Assembly: GCA_028715725.1 (NCBI GenBank) | Contig: JAQURG010000023.1 | Span: 1-50,769, forward strand | Direction: 5' to 3' | Length of the DNA stretch: 50,769 nucleotides | DNA from: Methylococcales bacterium | GTDB lineage: Bacteria; Pseudomonadota; Gammaproteobacteria; Methylococcales; Methylomonadaceae | The notes under the pieces: model-generated | The model's database searches: none | The model's input: only the letters and a program-made list of their open reading frames with translations | Told to the model about the DNA's origin: nothing | Translations under genes and position numbers: made by a program | In this document: piece after piece, positions 9,245-18,576 of the stretch | Layout of the letters: each line of letters opens with the position of its first letter | How positions within the stretch are numbered: position 1 is the first letter of the stretch

Positions 9245-10153
9245 TTACTTGATCCGCTGATAAAAAAAATATCCCGCAATCGCTAACAGCAGCCAGCCCG
9301 TTACCAGAGGACCGATAACGCCATCATAACTGCTGACCAGATAAAGATACTCGGAGCCGGTATTCGTATTAAATAAATTTTTACTCATTTTTATCTGCCA
9401 AACCCAGCTGGTGTGACAACCGATACATAAACCCAGGCTGGCTTTTATCTGTGTTCTAAGTACACCTAAGAATATGCCCACCATTAACAAGGCAAGAAAT
9501 GCCGGTAGAATATTCGGGTTAAACAGGTTGGCAAATGCTTCGCCCAGCAGTTTAAAGCCGGTGAACAGGTTAGTATCCTGAACAGGTATATTTGTTTTAG
9601 TGCTTAAAAAATGCAGTCCGGCATAATAAATTGAGCTAACTAAAATGGCTCCCATAACCGGCAACTTCCTGCCTAAACCGGTCAATAATATCCCTCGAAA
9701 AATGGGTTCTTCAATCAGTGAAATGATCAAGGCAAGCAATAAACTGATAGCCATGTTTCTGACCAGCCACCCGATTGTCCAGGTATGTGTCTCATCAATC
9801 ACATTAACTTTAAGCACGGTCAGAACAATAAATACCGGCATCAAGGTTATAAATCCCAGCCCGAAGCCCTGTATTAACTGATTTAAAAATGCCTGTCTTG
9901 AGGCAAAACCCAGCTCTTCCCGGCTGATTTTCAGGTAAGCCATGGCAGGGAAAATACTCAGCACCAAAAAAAGCTGAGTGAACTTGCTGATGACTTTACG
10001 AAAGGGAAACTGATCGCATGTGCCTTGTATAATGAAATAACTTACAATGCACGCCAGAAAAATAGCAGCCAGCAAAACCAGCAGCGGCACAAGGCTATAT
10101 AAAAAACCCCAAACCAGTGCCTTTTGTGTTCCGATTGACTGCCGGCTATTCAT
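9245..10153 (-). CDS. CPBP-family intramembrane metalloprotease
   Basis: Predicted multi-pass membrane protein of the CAAX-protease/bacteriocin-processing (Abi, CPBP) family. Several hydrophobic segments span the protein. The glutamate motif EEPIFRG and the histidine in YAGLHFL are the metal-binding family signatures; a further His lies in CIGCHTSWVW. The start at 10153 is preferred over the longer 10216, which would run far into rsmE. The chosen start overlaps the end of rsmE by eight bases, suggesting translational coupling. Substrate unknown. Confidence 0.85.
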   Translation of the reverse strand: MNSRQSIGTQKALVWGFLYSLVPLLVLLAAIFLACIVSYFIIQGTCDQFPFRKVISKFTQLFLVLSIFPAMAYLKISREELGFASRQAFLNQLIQGFGLGFITLMPVFIVLTVLKVNVIDETHTWTIGWLVRNMAISLLLALIISLIEEPIFRGILLTGLGRKLPVMGAILVSSIYYAGLHFLSTKTNIPVQDTNLFTGFKLLGEAFANLFNPNILPAFLALLMVGIFLGVLRTQIKASLGLCIGCHTSWVWQIKMSKNLFNTNTGSEYLYLVSSYDGVIGPLVTGWLLLAIAGYFFYQRIK

Positions 10154-10898
10154 CGTTTGTTTTTTTTCCTCTGCCGAAATCGCCCCATAAAGTCTGTACG
10201 GCGGCCAAGGCGGCAAGCGATGCCGTTTCGGTTCTCAATATCCGCCTGCCCAGAGAAATTGGAGTAAATCCTGCCGCTTTCGCGATATCCCTTTCCTGGC
10301 CGCTAAAGCCGCCTTCAGGGCCGGTCAGCAAGGTGACTCTCATATCTTTCGGCGTTATATCTGACAATGATGTTACTGCATAAGGATCGAGAAACACTTT
10401 TAAGCCCCGTTGATCGCCTACCCAGTTTTGTAGATGCTCTATTTCTGTTAATTCAGGCAATACTGTCCGGCCGCTTTGTTCGGCGGCATGCTGGAGTATT
10501 TTTTGCCAATGAAGCAAGCGTTGCGGTTTTTTTTCACCTTTAAATTGCACCACGCAGCGTTCGGTTAACAGGGGTGTTATATGGTTAACCCCGAGTTCCA
10601 CGGCCTTTTGCACTGACAAATCCATTCTGTCTCCGCGAGATATACCCAAACCCAGGGTCACTAACAACGGTGATTCCACGTTACGATCCAGCCATTGATT
10701 AACGACAATCAACACGGTTTTCCGGCTGACTTCGGCAACCGTGCACAAATGCTCTCCGCCCGACCCGTTAAATAAAATGATCTCATTATCTTTTTTCAAG
10801 CGTAATACGGTTCTGACATAATGCCCATTATCATCATCCAGCTCAATTGTTTTGCCTGAAGCCAAATATACTGATGTATATAATCTGGAAATACGCAT
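10146..10898 (-). CDS. rsmE: 16S rRNA (uracil-1498-N3)-methyltransferase
   Basis: SAM-dependent SPOUT methyltransferase modifying U1498 in the decoding region of 16S rRNA. The deep-knot motif LLTGPEGGFSGQE and the C-terminal SLGRRILRTETASLAALAA are diagnostic. The open frame extends upstream to 11000, but canonical RsmE begins MRISRLY. That ATG at 10898 lies one base after the bioA stop, so it is taken as the start, giving 250 residues. It forms a bioA-rsmE-CPBP operon on the minus strand. Confidence 0.95.
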   Translation of the reverse strand: MRISRLYTSVYLASGKTIELDDDNGHYVRTVLRLKKDNEIILFNGSGGEHLCTVAEVSRKTVLIVVNQWLDRNVESPLLVTLGLGISRGDRMDLSVQKAVELGVNHITPLLTERCVVQFKGEKKPQRLLHWQKILQHAAEQSGRTVLPELTEIEHLQNWVGDQRGLKVFLDPYAVTSLSDITPKDMRVTLLTGPEGGFSGQERDIAKAAGFTPISLGRRILRTETASLAALAAVQTLWGDFGRGKKTNDE

Positions 10899-10899
10899 A

Positions 10900-12249
10900 T
10901 TAATCATTAACCGCCCGCTGTATGCCATCCCAGGCCACTTCAGCGATGAATAAAAGCTCGTCCTCGGTAACAATGTAAGGCGGCATAAAATAAATGACAT
11001 TGCCTAATGGACGTAGCAATACGCCTTTGGACAATGCGTATTGATAGACTTTAAGCCCGCGGCGTTCCTGCCACGGATACGGCTCTTGCGTCTGTTTGTT
11101 CTTGACCATTTCAATCGCCAGTATCATTCCTGTCTGCCGGACTTCAGCGACATGAGGATGCTCATTAAAACGAGCCGCCGCTTTTGCCATTATGCCGGCC
11201 AGCCGTTTATTATTCTCGATAATGTTGTGTTGCTGGAAAATCTCTATCGTTGCGACGCCTGCTCTACACGCGAGTCCATTACCGGTGTAACTGTGCGAAT
11301 GCAGAAATGCAGTCATTTTTTGATAATCGTCATAAAACGCCTGGTAGATTTGATGGGTGGTTAATACCGCTGAAAGCGGCAAATAGCCGCCCGTTAAACC
11401 CTTGGACAGACACATAAAATCCGGGCTCATGGCGGCTTGTTCACAGCCGAACAATGTTCCCGTGCGCCCAAAACCGACGGCGATTTCGTCGGCGATCAAA
11501 TGCACATGGTATTTATCGCAAGCGGCGCGCAGCAATTTTAAATAGATCGGATCGTACATACGCATATTGCCTGCGCATTGAATTAAAGGCTCGATAATGA
11601 CAGCACAGACAGTTTCCGCGTGTTTTTGTAACGCCTGCTCCATCAGTGCAAAGCGGCGCATGCTATAGTCCGCCCATGACTCGCCTGACTCGCGGTAATA
11701 ACAGTCAGGGCCAGGCACGGTTATCACATCCATTAATAAGGGTGCGTAAGTTTCCTTATACAAAGCCACATTGCCAACGGCTAAAGCGCCCAGAGTTTCG
11801 CCATGATAACTGTTTTCCAGCGTTATAAATCGGGTTTTCTGCGTTTGACCGTGATTGCGCCAATAGTGAAAGCTCATCTTGAGCGCGACTTCCACCGCAG
11901 CCGAACCATTATCGGCATAAAAGCAGCGATTCAGTCCTTGGGGTGTGATGTCAACCAGCTTCTCCGCCAATTTGACGGCGGACTCGTGGGTGAAGCCGGC
12001 AAAAATCACCTGCTCCAGGGTGTCAAGCTGGTCTTTCAGAGCGGCATTAATGATGGGATTGGCATGGCCAAACAGGTTAACCCACCAGGAACTGATCGCA
12101 TCCAGATAGCGATTACCGTCAAAATCCTCCAGCCAGACGCCCTGCCCTTTTTTTATCGGAATGATCGGAAAGGTTTCGTGATCCTTCATTTGCGTACAGG
12201 GATGCCACAAAACGGACAGATCGCGACTGGAAATGAATTCATTGGTCAT
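10900..12249 (-). CDS. bioA: Adenosylmethionine-8-amino-7-oxononanoate aminotransferase
   Basis: PLP enzyme that makes 7,8-diaminopelargonate from KAPA with SAM as amino donor, a late step of biotin synthesis. Fold-type I class III features are clear: the PLP lysine is Lys283 in CLSKGLTGGYLPLS, DEIAVGFGRTGTLFGCE carries the cofactor Asp, and WHPCTQMKDHE near the N terminus is the BioA-specific opening. Length 449 is normal. No other bio genes are nearby. rsmE follows without a gap. Confidence 0.96.
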   Translation of the reverse strand: MTNEFISSRDLSVLWHPCTQMKDHETFPIIPIKKGQGVWLEDFDGNRYLDAISSWWVNLFGHANPIINAALKDQLDTLEQVIFAGFTHESAVKLAEKLVDITPQGLNRCFYADNGSAAVEVALKMSFHYWRNHGQTQKTRFITLENSYHGETLGALAVGNVALYKETYAPLLMDVITVPGPDCYYRESGESWADYSMRRFALMEQALQKHAETVCAVIIEPLIQCAGNMRMYDPIYLKLLRAACDKYHVHLIADEIAVGFGRTGTLFGCEQAAMSPDFMCLSKGLTGGYLPLSAVLTTHQIYQAFYDDYQKMTAFLHSHSYTGNGLACRAGVATIEIFQQHNIIENNKRLAGIMAKAAARFNEHPHVAEVRQTGMILAIEMVKNKQTQEPYPWQERRGLKVYQYALSKGVLLRPLGNVIYFMPPYIVTEDELLFIAEVAWDGIQRAVND

Positions 12250-12430
12250 AAAATGCCTTGTTATTTGGGTCTCAAGCCCCGCTGGGCTTCATCGCATTCA
12301 GCCCATCCGAGCTAATAATGGATTGCCGAGTTTGTCGATACATGGGTCACGAGGCACGAATATGGCGCTTATTAGGCCTTCTTGGCTGTAGATCATCATT
12401 GATAGCGATGTAGACTCTGATGTTTTCTGC

Positions 12431-12441
12431 TTAACTCGATA
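12431..12441. repeat. Left copy of an 11-base inverted repeat flanking the GHKL operon
   Basis: TTAACTCGATA here is the exact reverse complement of 14972-14982, on the other side of the accessory operon. It could mark the ends of an inserted segment. An 11-base match found by eye may also be chance, and the same string minus its first base recurs near 50709. Confidence 0.3.
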
Positions 12442-12464
12442 GTATATAATTTTAGAGGTTCTCT

Positions 12465-12683
12465 TTAATGATTATATCGCTGATGGTCTTGCATAAGTTC
12501 TTTCAAGATAGCCTCAACCTTTGCAAGAACTTTATCGGTTGGGGGTGATTTTTTGTTATCACCCGATTCTTTAATGTCACTCAAATAACAAGTTATACAA
12601 TCCTCAATATCATCTAACAGCTCACGAATATTTTTTCTGACTTGTTCTTCTACTGTACACAAAAGCCGAGTTCGTGAGATCAA
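12465..12683 (-). CDS. Small hypothetical protein, last gene of the GHKL/STAS-like operon
   Basis: 72 residues, charged and probably helical, with no motif I recognise. The start codon is TTG at 12683, overlapping the TGA of the preceding gene in the string TTGA, an arrangement typical of translational coupling. The middle is acidic (DDIEDC) and the C terminus is Lys/Glu rich (KVEAILKELMQDHQR). Being the last gene of a tight four-gene unit, it is likely a partner of the membrane protein upstream. Function unknown. Confidence 0.55.
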   Translation of the reverse strand: MISRTRLLCTVEEQVRKNIRELLDDIEDCITCYLSDIKESGDNKKSPPTDKVLAKVEAILKELMQDHQRYNH

Positions 12684-13045
12684 CTGCGTAATGTCTTTTT
12701 AAAATCATCCCTTATTTTTTCTACTGATGACTTATCAGGATTATTAATCGCGTCAATCCATTCAGTAATACTTGACGCAAACTTATCAACAAAAAGCGGA
12801 AGGACTACAGATTTATGCCAATAGCCTTCTTTTATAGACAATGCATAGTCATCTTTGCGGTCTGACTTATCTTGAAAATGTTTGTATATTTGCCATCCAA
12901 AAACTATAACTGACAGAAAAAGGGATAGCGACATAATGACTATGCGATTGTCATCAAAAAAGGCTTGCACAGTTATTGGAGAATTCGATATTGCTTTGTC
13001 TTTTAATTCGCCTGCCGCATAACTTGCTTTAATAAAAAAATCCAT
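12680..13045 (-). CDS. Single-pass membrane protein of the GHKL/STAS-like operon
   Basis: 121 residues with one clear transmembrane segment at about 34-53 (IVIMSLSLFLSVIVFGW). A short N-terminal part precedes it. The charged C-terminal part (HFQDKSDRKDD onward) is predicted to face the cytoplasm by the positive-inside trend. No known domain recognised. It starts 13 bases after the STAS-like gene and its stop overlaps the TTG start of the next gene. It may anchor the ATPase/STAS-like pair to the membrane; that is an inference from position only. Confidence 0.6.
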   Translation of the reverse strand: MDFFIKASYAAGELKDKAISNSPITVQAFFDDNRIVIMSLSLFLSVIVFGWQIYKHFQDKSDRKDDYALSIKEGYWHKSVVLPLFVDKFASSITEWIDAINNPDKSSVEKIRDDFKKTLRS

Positions 13046-13058
13046 AATTTCTTTAACT

Positions 13059-13385
13059 CTAAGAAAGCAAGTTTGTTCTTTCTAACAAAGCTCTTTCTAT
13101 TCCACTATCAATATACTCTTCAATATGGGATGGATTTTTAAATTGGAATTTTGCCAAAAATTTTTCACGAGAGCCTGCTGCGCGAATACTTTTGCCCAAT
13201 AAGCCCAAAAAAAATGAACTGTTTAAAGAAAAGGCATTATCTGGAACCAGGATAATGACATTACTTGTTGGGTCTTGGTCGATTTTATCCAAATTATTTT
13301 TTTCTCTAATTGCTTGGCCTTTTTCTCTTCCAGTGTAAACAGGGCCTCCAAATTTTTTTAAATCTATTTCTATTTCGTTACTCAT
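13059..13385 (-). CDS. STAS-like (DUF4325) domain protein
   Basis: 108 residues. FGGPVYTGREKGQAIRE near the N terminus, the hydrophobic strand VIILVPDNAFSLNSSFFLGLLG and the helix that follows match the STAS-like DUF4325 domain, which resembles anti-sigma-factor antagonists. The frame opens at 13418, but the ATG at 13385 has a GAGG eight bases upstream and lies ten bases after the ATPase stop, so it is taken as the start. DUF4325 is often next to or fused with GHKL ATPases, as here. A partner-switching role is inferred. The usual phosphorylatable serine cannot be assigned with confidence. Confidence 0.75.
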   Translation of the reverse strand: MSNEIEIDLKKFGGPVYTGREKGQAIREKNNLDKIDQDPTSNVIILVPDNAFSLNSSFFLGLLGKSIRAAGSREKFLAKFQFKNPSHIEEYIDSGIERALLERTNLLS

Positions 13386-13395
13386 TGTGAGCACC

Positions 13396-14712
13396 TCAAA
13401 GTGATTCGGTGTTTTCATGTTTCATTGGAAATCTGATACTAATAACTGTTCCGGGGAAAGACAATTTATGTAAGTTTTTTACATATTCAGAATCTGGTTT
13501 TTGATTTAAGTCGTTAGTTCGATTAAAAGCGATAACTTTTCGCCCACCTGTCGAATTTTCTTGCATAGTATATTTACCATTGAAATAAATATGCGTGCTT
13601 CCAGATAAAATCGCCATTTCAGCCATTGAATTATCTTGTTCAACACATTGTCTGTGTATACGTTGAAAAAATTCGATCAAATCTACCGTCCCCTGCCCAC
13701 GATCGTGATCTTTATGTAAGTTTTTGCTGCTAATATGACCTTGAAGAGCAACAAGTGTCAACAAATTATCTTTTGTCCATTCTTGACCAAACAAGTTTTT
13801 TCCTTGATGCGCCTTTATATAGCCATCAATTTCTTCGTGCGTATAACTTATATCTGGCATTTCCCGAAATGTATCAGCAATGGTTTTACCAAAATTAAAT
13901 ATGGCTATTTCGCACCAATGCCTTGAATTTGAGTTATCTAAATAGCCAGTAATAACTACTTCATCGTAGCCAGAATGGTCTTCAGCATTATTTAAAATTT
14001 CGCCTGTGTATTTTGCCAATTCACCTTGAGCTTTTCGAGTCAAACGTTTGTTATGATCTTTCAAGCATAGATTAATATGTTCAACAAAATCTTCAATGGC
14101 GCGCTCTTTCCAACCTTTTGAATCTAAAGAAACATTTTGAGCAAGTCTTTTGCTTCGCATCTTAAAAACGCGATGCAATTTTTCTTGCTCACTATCAAGC
14201 AACTGATCTTTAATATCCAAGTTTTTAATAATTCCCGTAGCTCGGACATATCTACTTGCTTCTGAATCATCAGGAAGATACCCTTCTAGCTGAAACGCGC
14301 CTTTTTTTGTTTTTTTTAATTCCATGATTAAAAAATCCAAAATGGATTCCGCTGCAAGGTCTAATTGAATTACCTTGGAATGATCTACGGTAATTTTTTG
14401 AAGTTTACCTAAATCACTAAAGTTGAATTTATATAGAGACTTAAGAAAATCCTCCGGTTGGTGAATAACCGAAAATATTTCAGGTAGTTCAACTCTTTTT
14501 ATTTGTTTGTTGCCATATTGATTTGGTTTTTTATTTTGTCGATGTTCAAAAAGTTTAAATATTATCGACTTGTAATGTGTGGTTTTTTGCTGATGACGAT
14601 TTTTACGATTTTGCTGTTGTAAATGTTTTTTTCGTAATTTACGATGTTCCTTTTTTAGTTTTTCAGATCGCTTATTGCTCAAAAGCAATTCGCTTTCAGT
14701 TATTTTTCGCAT
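13396..14712 (-). CDS. Divergent GHKL/HATPase_c ATP-binding protein
   Basis: 438 residues in three parts: a strongly basic N terminus (1-75, Lys/Arg/Gln rich), a middle region (about 75-175) that may be a degenerate STAS-like part, and a histidine-kinase-type ATPase. The N box is GEILNNAEDHSG (Asn241/242, His246). A later glycine box is HDRGQGTVDLIEFF near residues 335-350. The segment where kinases have Asp-x-Gly-x-Gly reads IFNFGKTI, so the adenine-binding Asp appears to be Asn. No phospho-acceptor or receiver domain is visible. It is first in an operon with DUF4325, membrane and small proteins, and is AT-rich compared with bioA and metF. It may be a sensor or defence ATPase. Confidence 0.75.
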   Translation of the reverse strand: MRKITESELLLSNKRSEKLKKEHRKLRKKHLQQQNRKNRHQQKTTHYKSIIFKLFEHRQNKKPNQYGNKQIKRVELPEIFSVIHQPEDFLKSLYKFNFSDLGKLQKITVDHSKVIQLDLAAESILDFLIMELKKTKKGAFQLEGYLPDDSEASRYVRATGIIKNLDIKDQLLDSEQEKLHRVFKMRSKRLAQNVSLDSKGWKERAIEDFVEHINLCLKDHNKRLTRKAQGELAKYTGEILNNAEDHSGYDEVVITGYLDNSNSRHWCEIAIFNFGKTIADTFREMPDISYTHEEIDGYIKAHQGKNLFGQEWTKDNLLTLVALQGHISSKNLHKDHDRGQGTVDLIEFFQRIHRQCVEQDNSMAEMAILSGSTHIYFNGKYTMQENSTGGRKVIAFNRTNDLNQKPDSEYVKNLHKLSFPGTVISIRFPMKHENTESL

Positions 14713-15059
14713 ATTACGATCTCTAGATGATCAAATTATCGGAATACTTAAATAATTAACTGAAAAACATCTAATAATAAAAAATAAGACAAGCCTAGTA
14801 TTTTTGTATATAAATATCGACCTATTTTTAAGTTATCCTGATATTTGCGGGTAAACGCATATTCAAGTCAGTAACCAATTTTTAGAGCAGATTTATTTTT
14901 GCACTGCCAAAAATTCATAGATATCTAAACACTTTTGCTCCAGAATAACCCAACCCGTATAAATCAATTTTTATCGAGTTAACCGAGAACTTTATGTTCG
15001 ACGGTTTAGTTGAGCTACGCCTATCTCACCCTCAGCTATAAATCTCGACATTGTGTTTT
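14713..15059. other. AT-rich non-coding gap upstream of the GHKL operon
   Basis: No gene is supported in these 347 bases. The part next to 14712 is very AT-rich and probably carries the minus-strand promoter of the accessory operon, but no convincing -35/-10 pair could be chosen. The inverted repeat copy TATCGAGTTAA lies at 14972-14982. The part next to metF is its 3' flank. Confidence 0.5.
14972..14982. repeat. Right copy of the 11-base inverted repeat flanking the GHKL operon
   Basis: TATCGAGTTAA, the reverse complement of 12431-12441. Together the two copies bracket the whole four-gene accessory operon. There is no transposase or integrase between them. See the left copy for doubts. Confidence 0.3.
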
Positions 15060-15905
15060 TCAACGGTTGAGATTTTCCAGAATTGCCAAAGTCGGTGCGG
15101 CTTGATTCATGGTGTAAAAATGCAGCCCGGGCGCGCCACTGTCGAGTAGTCGCTGGCAAAGAGTGCTCACTATATCAAGACCAAATGCTTGTATTGATGC
15201 GCGATCGTCGCCAAAGCCTTCCAGGCGTTTTCTCATCCAGCGGGGAATATCGGCGCCACACATTTCCGAAAAGCGGAACAATTGCGTATATTGCGTAATC
15301 GGCATAATGCCGGGAACAACAGGGATATTGATGCCATTCCTCTCGCAACTATCCAGAAAATAGAAATACGCCTCGGCATTATAAAAATACTGGGTAATCG
15401 CCGCATCGGCGCCGGCCTCTACTTTACGCTTGAAATTTTTAAAATCTTCATTGCCGCTCATTGACTGCGGGTGCACTTCAGGATAAGCGGCAACATGAAT
15501 CTGAAAGTAATCCCCGGTTTCCTGACGAATAAATTCAACCAGTTCATTGGCATAACGAAATTCTCCCGCTGACATCATGCCGGAGGGAAGATCACCTCTT
15601 AAAGCGACAATTTTGGCAATGCCATTGTCCTGATAGTCTTGCAGAATAGCGCGAATATTCTCTTTGGTCGAAGCTACGCAGGATAAGTGCGGTGCAGCGG
15701 CTATGCCTTTAGCTTGAATAGCAACCACTGTATCGAAGGTAAGGTCGCGTGTTGAGCCGCCTGCGCCAAAAGTAACGGAAAAAAAATCAGGGTTAAGCTC
15801 CGCCAATTTGTTATGCACAATTTGCAAATTTACTACACCCTCTTCCGTTTTAGGTGGATAGAACTCGAAACTGAATAGCTGGGGATGTTTTTTTTGTGAT
15901 TGCAT
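15060..15905 (-). CDS. metF: 5,10-methylenetetrahydrofolate reductase
   Basis: FAD enzyme that reduces methylene-THF to methyl-THF for methionine synthesis. The 281 residues show the MetF TIM-barrel blocks: FSFEFYPPKTEEG with the catalytic Glu, VTFGAGGSTRD, ALRGDLP, HVAAYPEVHP, and GADAAITQYFYNAE. It lies downstream of ahcY and metK on the same strand, so the three cover methyl-group supply, SAM synthesis and SAH recycling. A repeat-rich gap separates it from ahcY, so cotranscription is uncertain. Confidence 0.96.
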   Translation of the reverse strand: MQSQKKHPQLFSFEFYPPKTEEGVVNLQIVHNKLAELNPDFFSVTFGAGGSTRDLTFDTVVAIQAKGIAAAPHLSCVASTKENIRAILQDYQDNGIAKIVALRGDLPSGMMSAGEFRYANELVEFIRQETGDYFQIHVAAYPEVHPQSMSGNEDFKNFKRKVEAGADAAITQYFYNAEAYFYFLDSCERNGINIPVVPGIMPITQYTQLFRFSEMCGADIPRWMRKRLEGFGDDRASIQAFGLDIVSTLCQRLLDSGAPGLHFYTMNQAAPTLAILENLNR

Positions 15906-16064
15906 TTTGGTCTCGCTGACGGGAATCTAAGACTTGTTGGCCCTACGGTTCCCTATGGAAATACCGCTGTGGAAGCTCTGCGTACCGTGCTGCTGTAGTT
16001 GAGACGCAAAAGCTGCGTCTCAGCAGACTATATTCCCAAACCGGAGCTTGGGAACGATGCTGGA
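15906..16064. repeat. Intergenic repeat-like region with two hairpins
   Basis: Two palindromes fill this gap between ahcY and metF. At 16000-16022 TGAGACGCA pairs perfectly with TGCGTCTCA around a five-base loop. At 16033-16054 TTCCCAA pairs with TTGGGAA and is followed by CGATGC. Neither has a T tract, so they are poor terminators. The GTTCCCAAGCTCCGG-like string resembles dispersed intergenic repeats (REP/MITE-like) of gammaproteobacteria. The element may be a mobile repeat or an RNA processing site between the two genes. Confidence 0.5.
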
Positions 16065-17357
16065 TCAATAACGATAATGATCGGCTTTATAAGGGCCTTC
16101 AACGGAAACATTAATGTATTGGGCTTGCGCATCAGTCAAGACCGTCAGGTTCACGCCCAATTGTTTGAGGTGTGATCTGGCGACTTTTTCATCCAGTTTT
16201 TTAGGCAGAATATAAACTTTATTTTCGTACTGCGCAGCATTCTTCCATAATTCTATTTGGGCTAAAACCTGGTTGCAGAATGAGTTAGACATCACAAAGC
16301 TGGGGTGTCCTGTAGCACAGCCCAGGTTAACCAGTCTGCCTTCAGCCAGAATAATCAGGCGCTTGCCGTCAGGAAAAATAACATGATCAACCTGAGGCTT
16401 GATGTTTTCCCATGTGTATTGACGCAATGCAGCAATTTCGATTTCAGCATCAAAGTGGCCGATGTTGCATACGATTGCCTGATCTCTCATGGCCAGCATG
16501 TGTTCATGGGTAATAATGCTGAAGTTGCCTGTGGCCGTCACGAAAATATTGGCAAGCGGCGCTGCCTCTTCCATAGTGACAACGCGGTAACCTTCCATCG
16601 CCGCTTGCAGCGCACAAATGGGGTCAATTTCAGTTATCCATACGGTAGCGCCCAATCCGCGCAGGGATTGTGCGCAGCCTTTACCGACGTCGCCATAACC
16701 GCAAACTACAGCAATTTTACCGGCAATCATAACGTCGGTGGCGCGTTTAATGCCGTCAACTAAAGATTCGCGGCAACCGTAGAGGTTATCGAATTTTGAT
16801 TTGGTCACCGAGTCATTCACATTAAAAGCAGGAACTTTTAATGTGCCTTTGGCGACGCGTTCATACAAACGCAGCACGCCGGTAGTGGTTTCTTCCGATA
16901 ACCCTTTGACGTCCGCCATCAATACAGGGTATTTGTCGTGCATCATGTTGGTTAAATCGCCGCCATCATCCAGAATCATATTGGGGCGCCAGCCATCAGG
17001 GCCTTCAATAGTCTGAGCGATACACCATTCAGCTTCTTCTTCGGTTTCGCCTTTCCAGGCGAAAACAGGAATGTCTGCCGCCGCCATTGCAGCCGCCGCA
17101 TGATCCTGGGTAGAAAATATATTGCACGAGGACCAGCGCACTTCTGCACCCAAGGCTGTCAGCGTCTCAATCAATACCGCTGTTTGTATGGTCATGTGCA
17201 GACAACCGGCAATACGCGCTCCTTTTAACGGCTGTTCGTGACCATATTCCGCACGCAATGCCATCAAACCGGGCATTTCAGTTTCAGCAATATTGATTTC
17301 TTTACGGCCCCATGCTGCCAAAGCGATATCAGCAATTTTATAATCTTGTTGGCTCAT
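16065..17357 (-). CDS. ahcY: Adenosylhomocysteinase
   Basis: NAD-dependent hydrolase that splits S-adenosylhomocysteine to adenosine and homocysteine, relieving product inhibition of methyltransferases. The 430 residues have [16 protein letters not shown], the Rossmann motif [13 protein letters not shown], and the C-terminal KADHYRY that closes the NAD site. The start at 17357 lies 17 bases after the metK stop, so the two genes form an operon. No SAH riboswitch fits in that gap. Confidence 0.98.
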   Translation of the reverse strand: MSQQDYKIADIALAAWGRKEINIAETEMPGLMALRAEYGHEQPLKGARIAGCLHMTIQTAVLIETLTALGAEVRWSSCNIFSTQDHAAAAMAAADIPVFAWKGETEEEAEWCIAQTIEGPDGWRPNMILDDGGDLTNMMHDKYPVLMADVKGLSEETTTGVLRLYERVAKGTLKVPAFNVNDSVTKSKFDNLYGCRESLVDGIKRATDVMIAGKIAVVCGYGDVGKGCAQSLRGLGATVWITEIDPICALQAAMEGYRVVTMEEAAPLANIFVTATGNFSIITHEHMLAMRDQAIVCNIGHFDAEIEIAALRQYTWENIKPQVDHVIFPDGKRLIILAEGRLVNLGCATGHPSFVMSNSFCNQVLAQIELWKNAAQYENKVYILPKKLDEKVARSHLKQLGVNLTVLTDAQAQYINVSVEGPYKADHYRY

Positions 17358-17374
17358 TATTTATCCTGTGTTTG

Positions 17375-18538
17375 TTATTGAATACCAGCGGCATCTTTCA
17401 AGGCGTCAACCTTGTCGGTCTTTTCCCAGCTGAATGACGCTTCGGTACGGCCAAAATGGCCATAAGCCGCTGTCGACTGGTAAATCGGCTTTAATAAGCC
17501 CAGCATTGCAATCAAGCCTTTAGGTCTGAGGTCAAAGTGCTCTCTGATAATTTTTACAAGTTTATCTTCACTGAGTTTGCTTGTGCCAAAGGTCTCAACA
17601 GTGATGGACGTGGGTTCAGCAATACCGATTGCATAAGAAACCTGGATTTCACAGCGCTCAGCCAAACCGGCAGCAACAATATTCTTTGCCACATAGCGAG
17701 CCATATACGCCGCAGAACGGTCAACTTTAGACGGATCCTTGCCGGAAAATGCGCCGCCGCCATGTCTTGCCATCCCGCCGTAAGTATCAACGATAATTTT
17801 ACGCCCGGTTAAGCCGCAATCGCCAACAGGGCCGCCGATAATAAACTGACCGGTAGGATTGATAAAATATTTGGTGTCTTTATGCAGCCATTCTTTAGGC
17901 AAAACAGGCAGAATAATTTCATCCATGACCGCTTCATGCAAAACCTTGGCGTTAATTTCGGGCGAATGCTGGGTAGATAGAACAACCGCATCAATAGCTA
18001 CCGGTTTATGATTCTCATACCGGAAAGTGATCTGGCTTTTGGCATCTGGGCGCAACCATGGCAGAGTTTTATTTTTACGCACCTCCGCCTGACGTTTTAC
18101 CAGAAGATGAGAATACGTAATGGGAGCCGGCATCAGCACATCAGTTTCATTGCTGGCATAACCAAACATTAAACCCTGGTCGCCTGCGCCTTGTTCATGA
18201 TCTGACGACTCATCAACGCCCATCGCAATATCAGCAGACTGTTTGCCGATGGCATTTAATACGGCACAGCTTTGGCCGTCAAAGCCAATATCGCCATGAT
18301 CGTAGCCAATTTCGCAAACCACTTTTCTAACCAGCGCTTCGAGATCAACCCATGCATTAGTGGTAATTTCGCCAGCCAGAACAACCATGCCGGTTTTGAC
18401 CAATGTTTCACAGGCGACTCGTGATCGGGGATCTTGTTCCAATAAGGCGTCAAGGACTGCATCTGAAATTTGATCCGCAACTTTATCGGGATGCCCTTCT
18501 GATACGGATTCTGATGTAAAACTAAAATTATTGCTCAC
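17375..18538 (-). CDS. metK: S-adenosylmethionine synthase
   Basis: Makes SAM from ATP and methionine. The 387 residues contain the family signatures [17 protein letters not shown] near the N terminus, [12 protein letters not shown], and the P-loop-like [16 protein letters not shown]. It is the first gene of metK-ahcY. The tRNA-Ile gene and a hairpin lie just upstream, so its promoter must overlap or follow that hairpin unless it is served by read-through from the rpoD region. Confidence 0.98.
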   Translation of the reverse strand: MSNNFSFTSESVSEGHPDKVADQISDAVLDALLEQDPRSRVACETLVKTGMVVLAGEITTNAWVDLEALVRKVVCEIGYDHGDIGFDGQSCAVLNAIGKQSADIAMGVDESSDHEQGAGDQGLMFGYASNETDVLMPAPITYSHLLVKRQAEVRKNKTLPWLRPDAKSQITFRYENHKPVAIDAVVLSTQHSPEINAKVLHEAVMDEIILPVLPKEWLHKDTKYFINPTGQFIIGGPVGDCGLTGRKIIVDTYGGMARHGGGAFSGKDPSKVDRSAAYMARYVAKNIVAAGLAERCEIQVSYAIGIAEPTSITVETFGTSKLSEDKLVKIIREHFDLRPKGLIAMLGLLKPIYQSTAAYGHFGRTEASFSWEKTDKVDALKDAAGIQ

Positions 18539-18576
18539 GTTTTCACCTTATTTTAATGATAAAACCAGATATGCAA

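Noticed and set aside
9082-9286. Overlapping 65-residue frames on both strands downstream of the CPBP protease
   Set aside because: Both frames mirror each other, neither has a convincing ribosome site or family, and the minus frame runs into the protease gene. The stretch 8969-9244 is left without a gene.
16305-16763. 152-residue plus-strand frame inside ahcY
   Set aside because: Antisense shadow of a strongly conserved gene.
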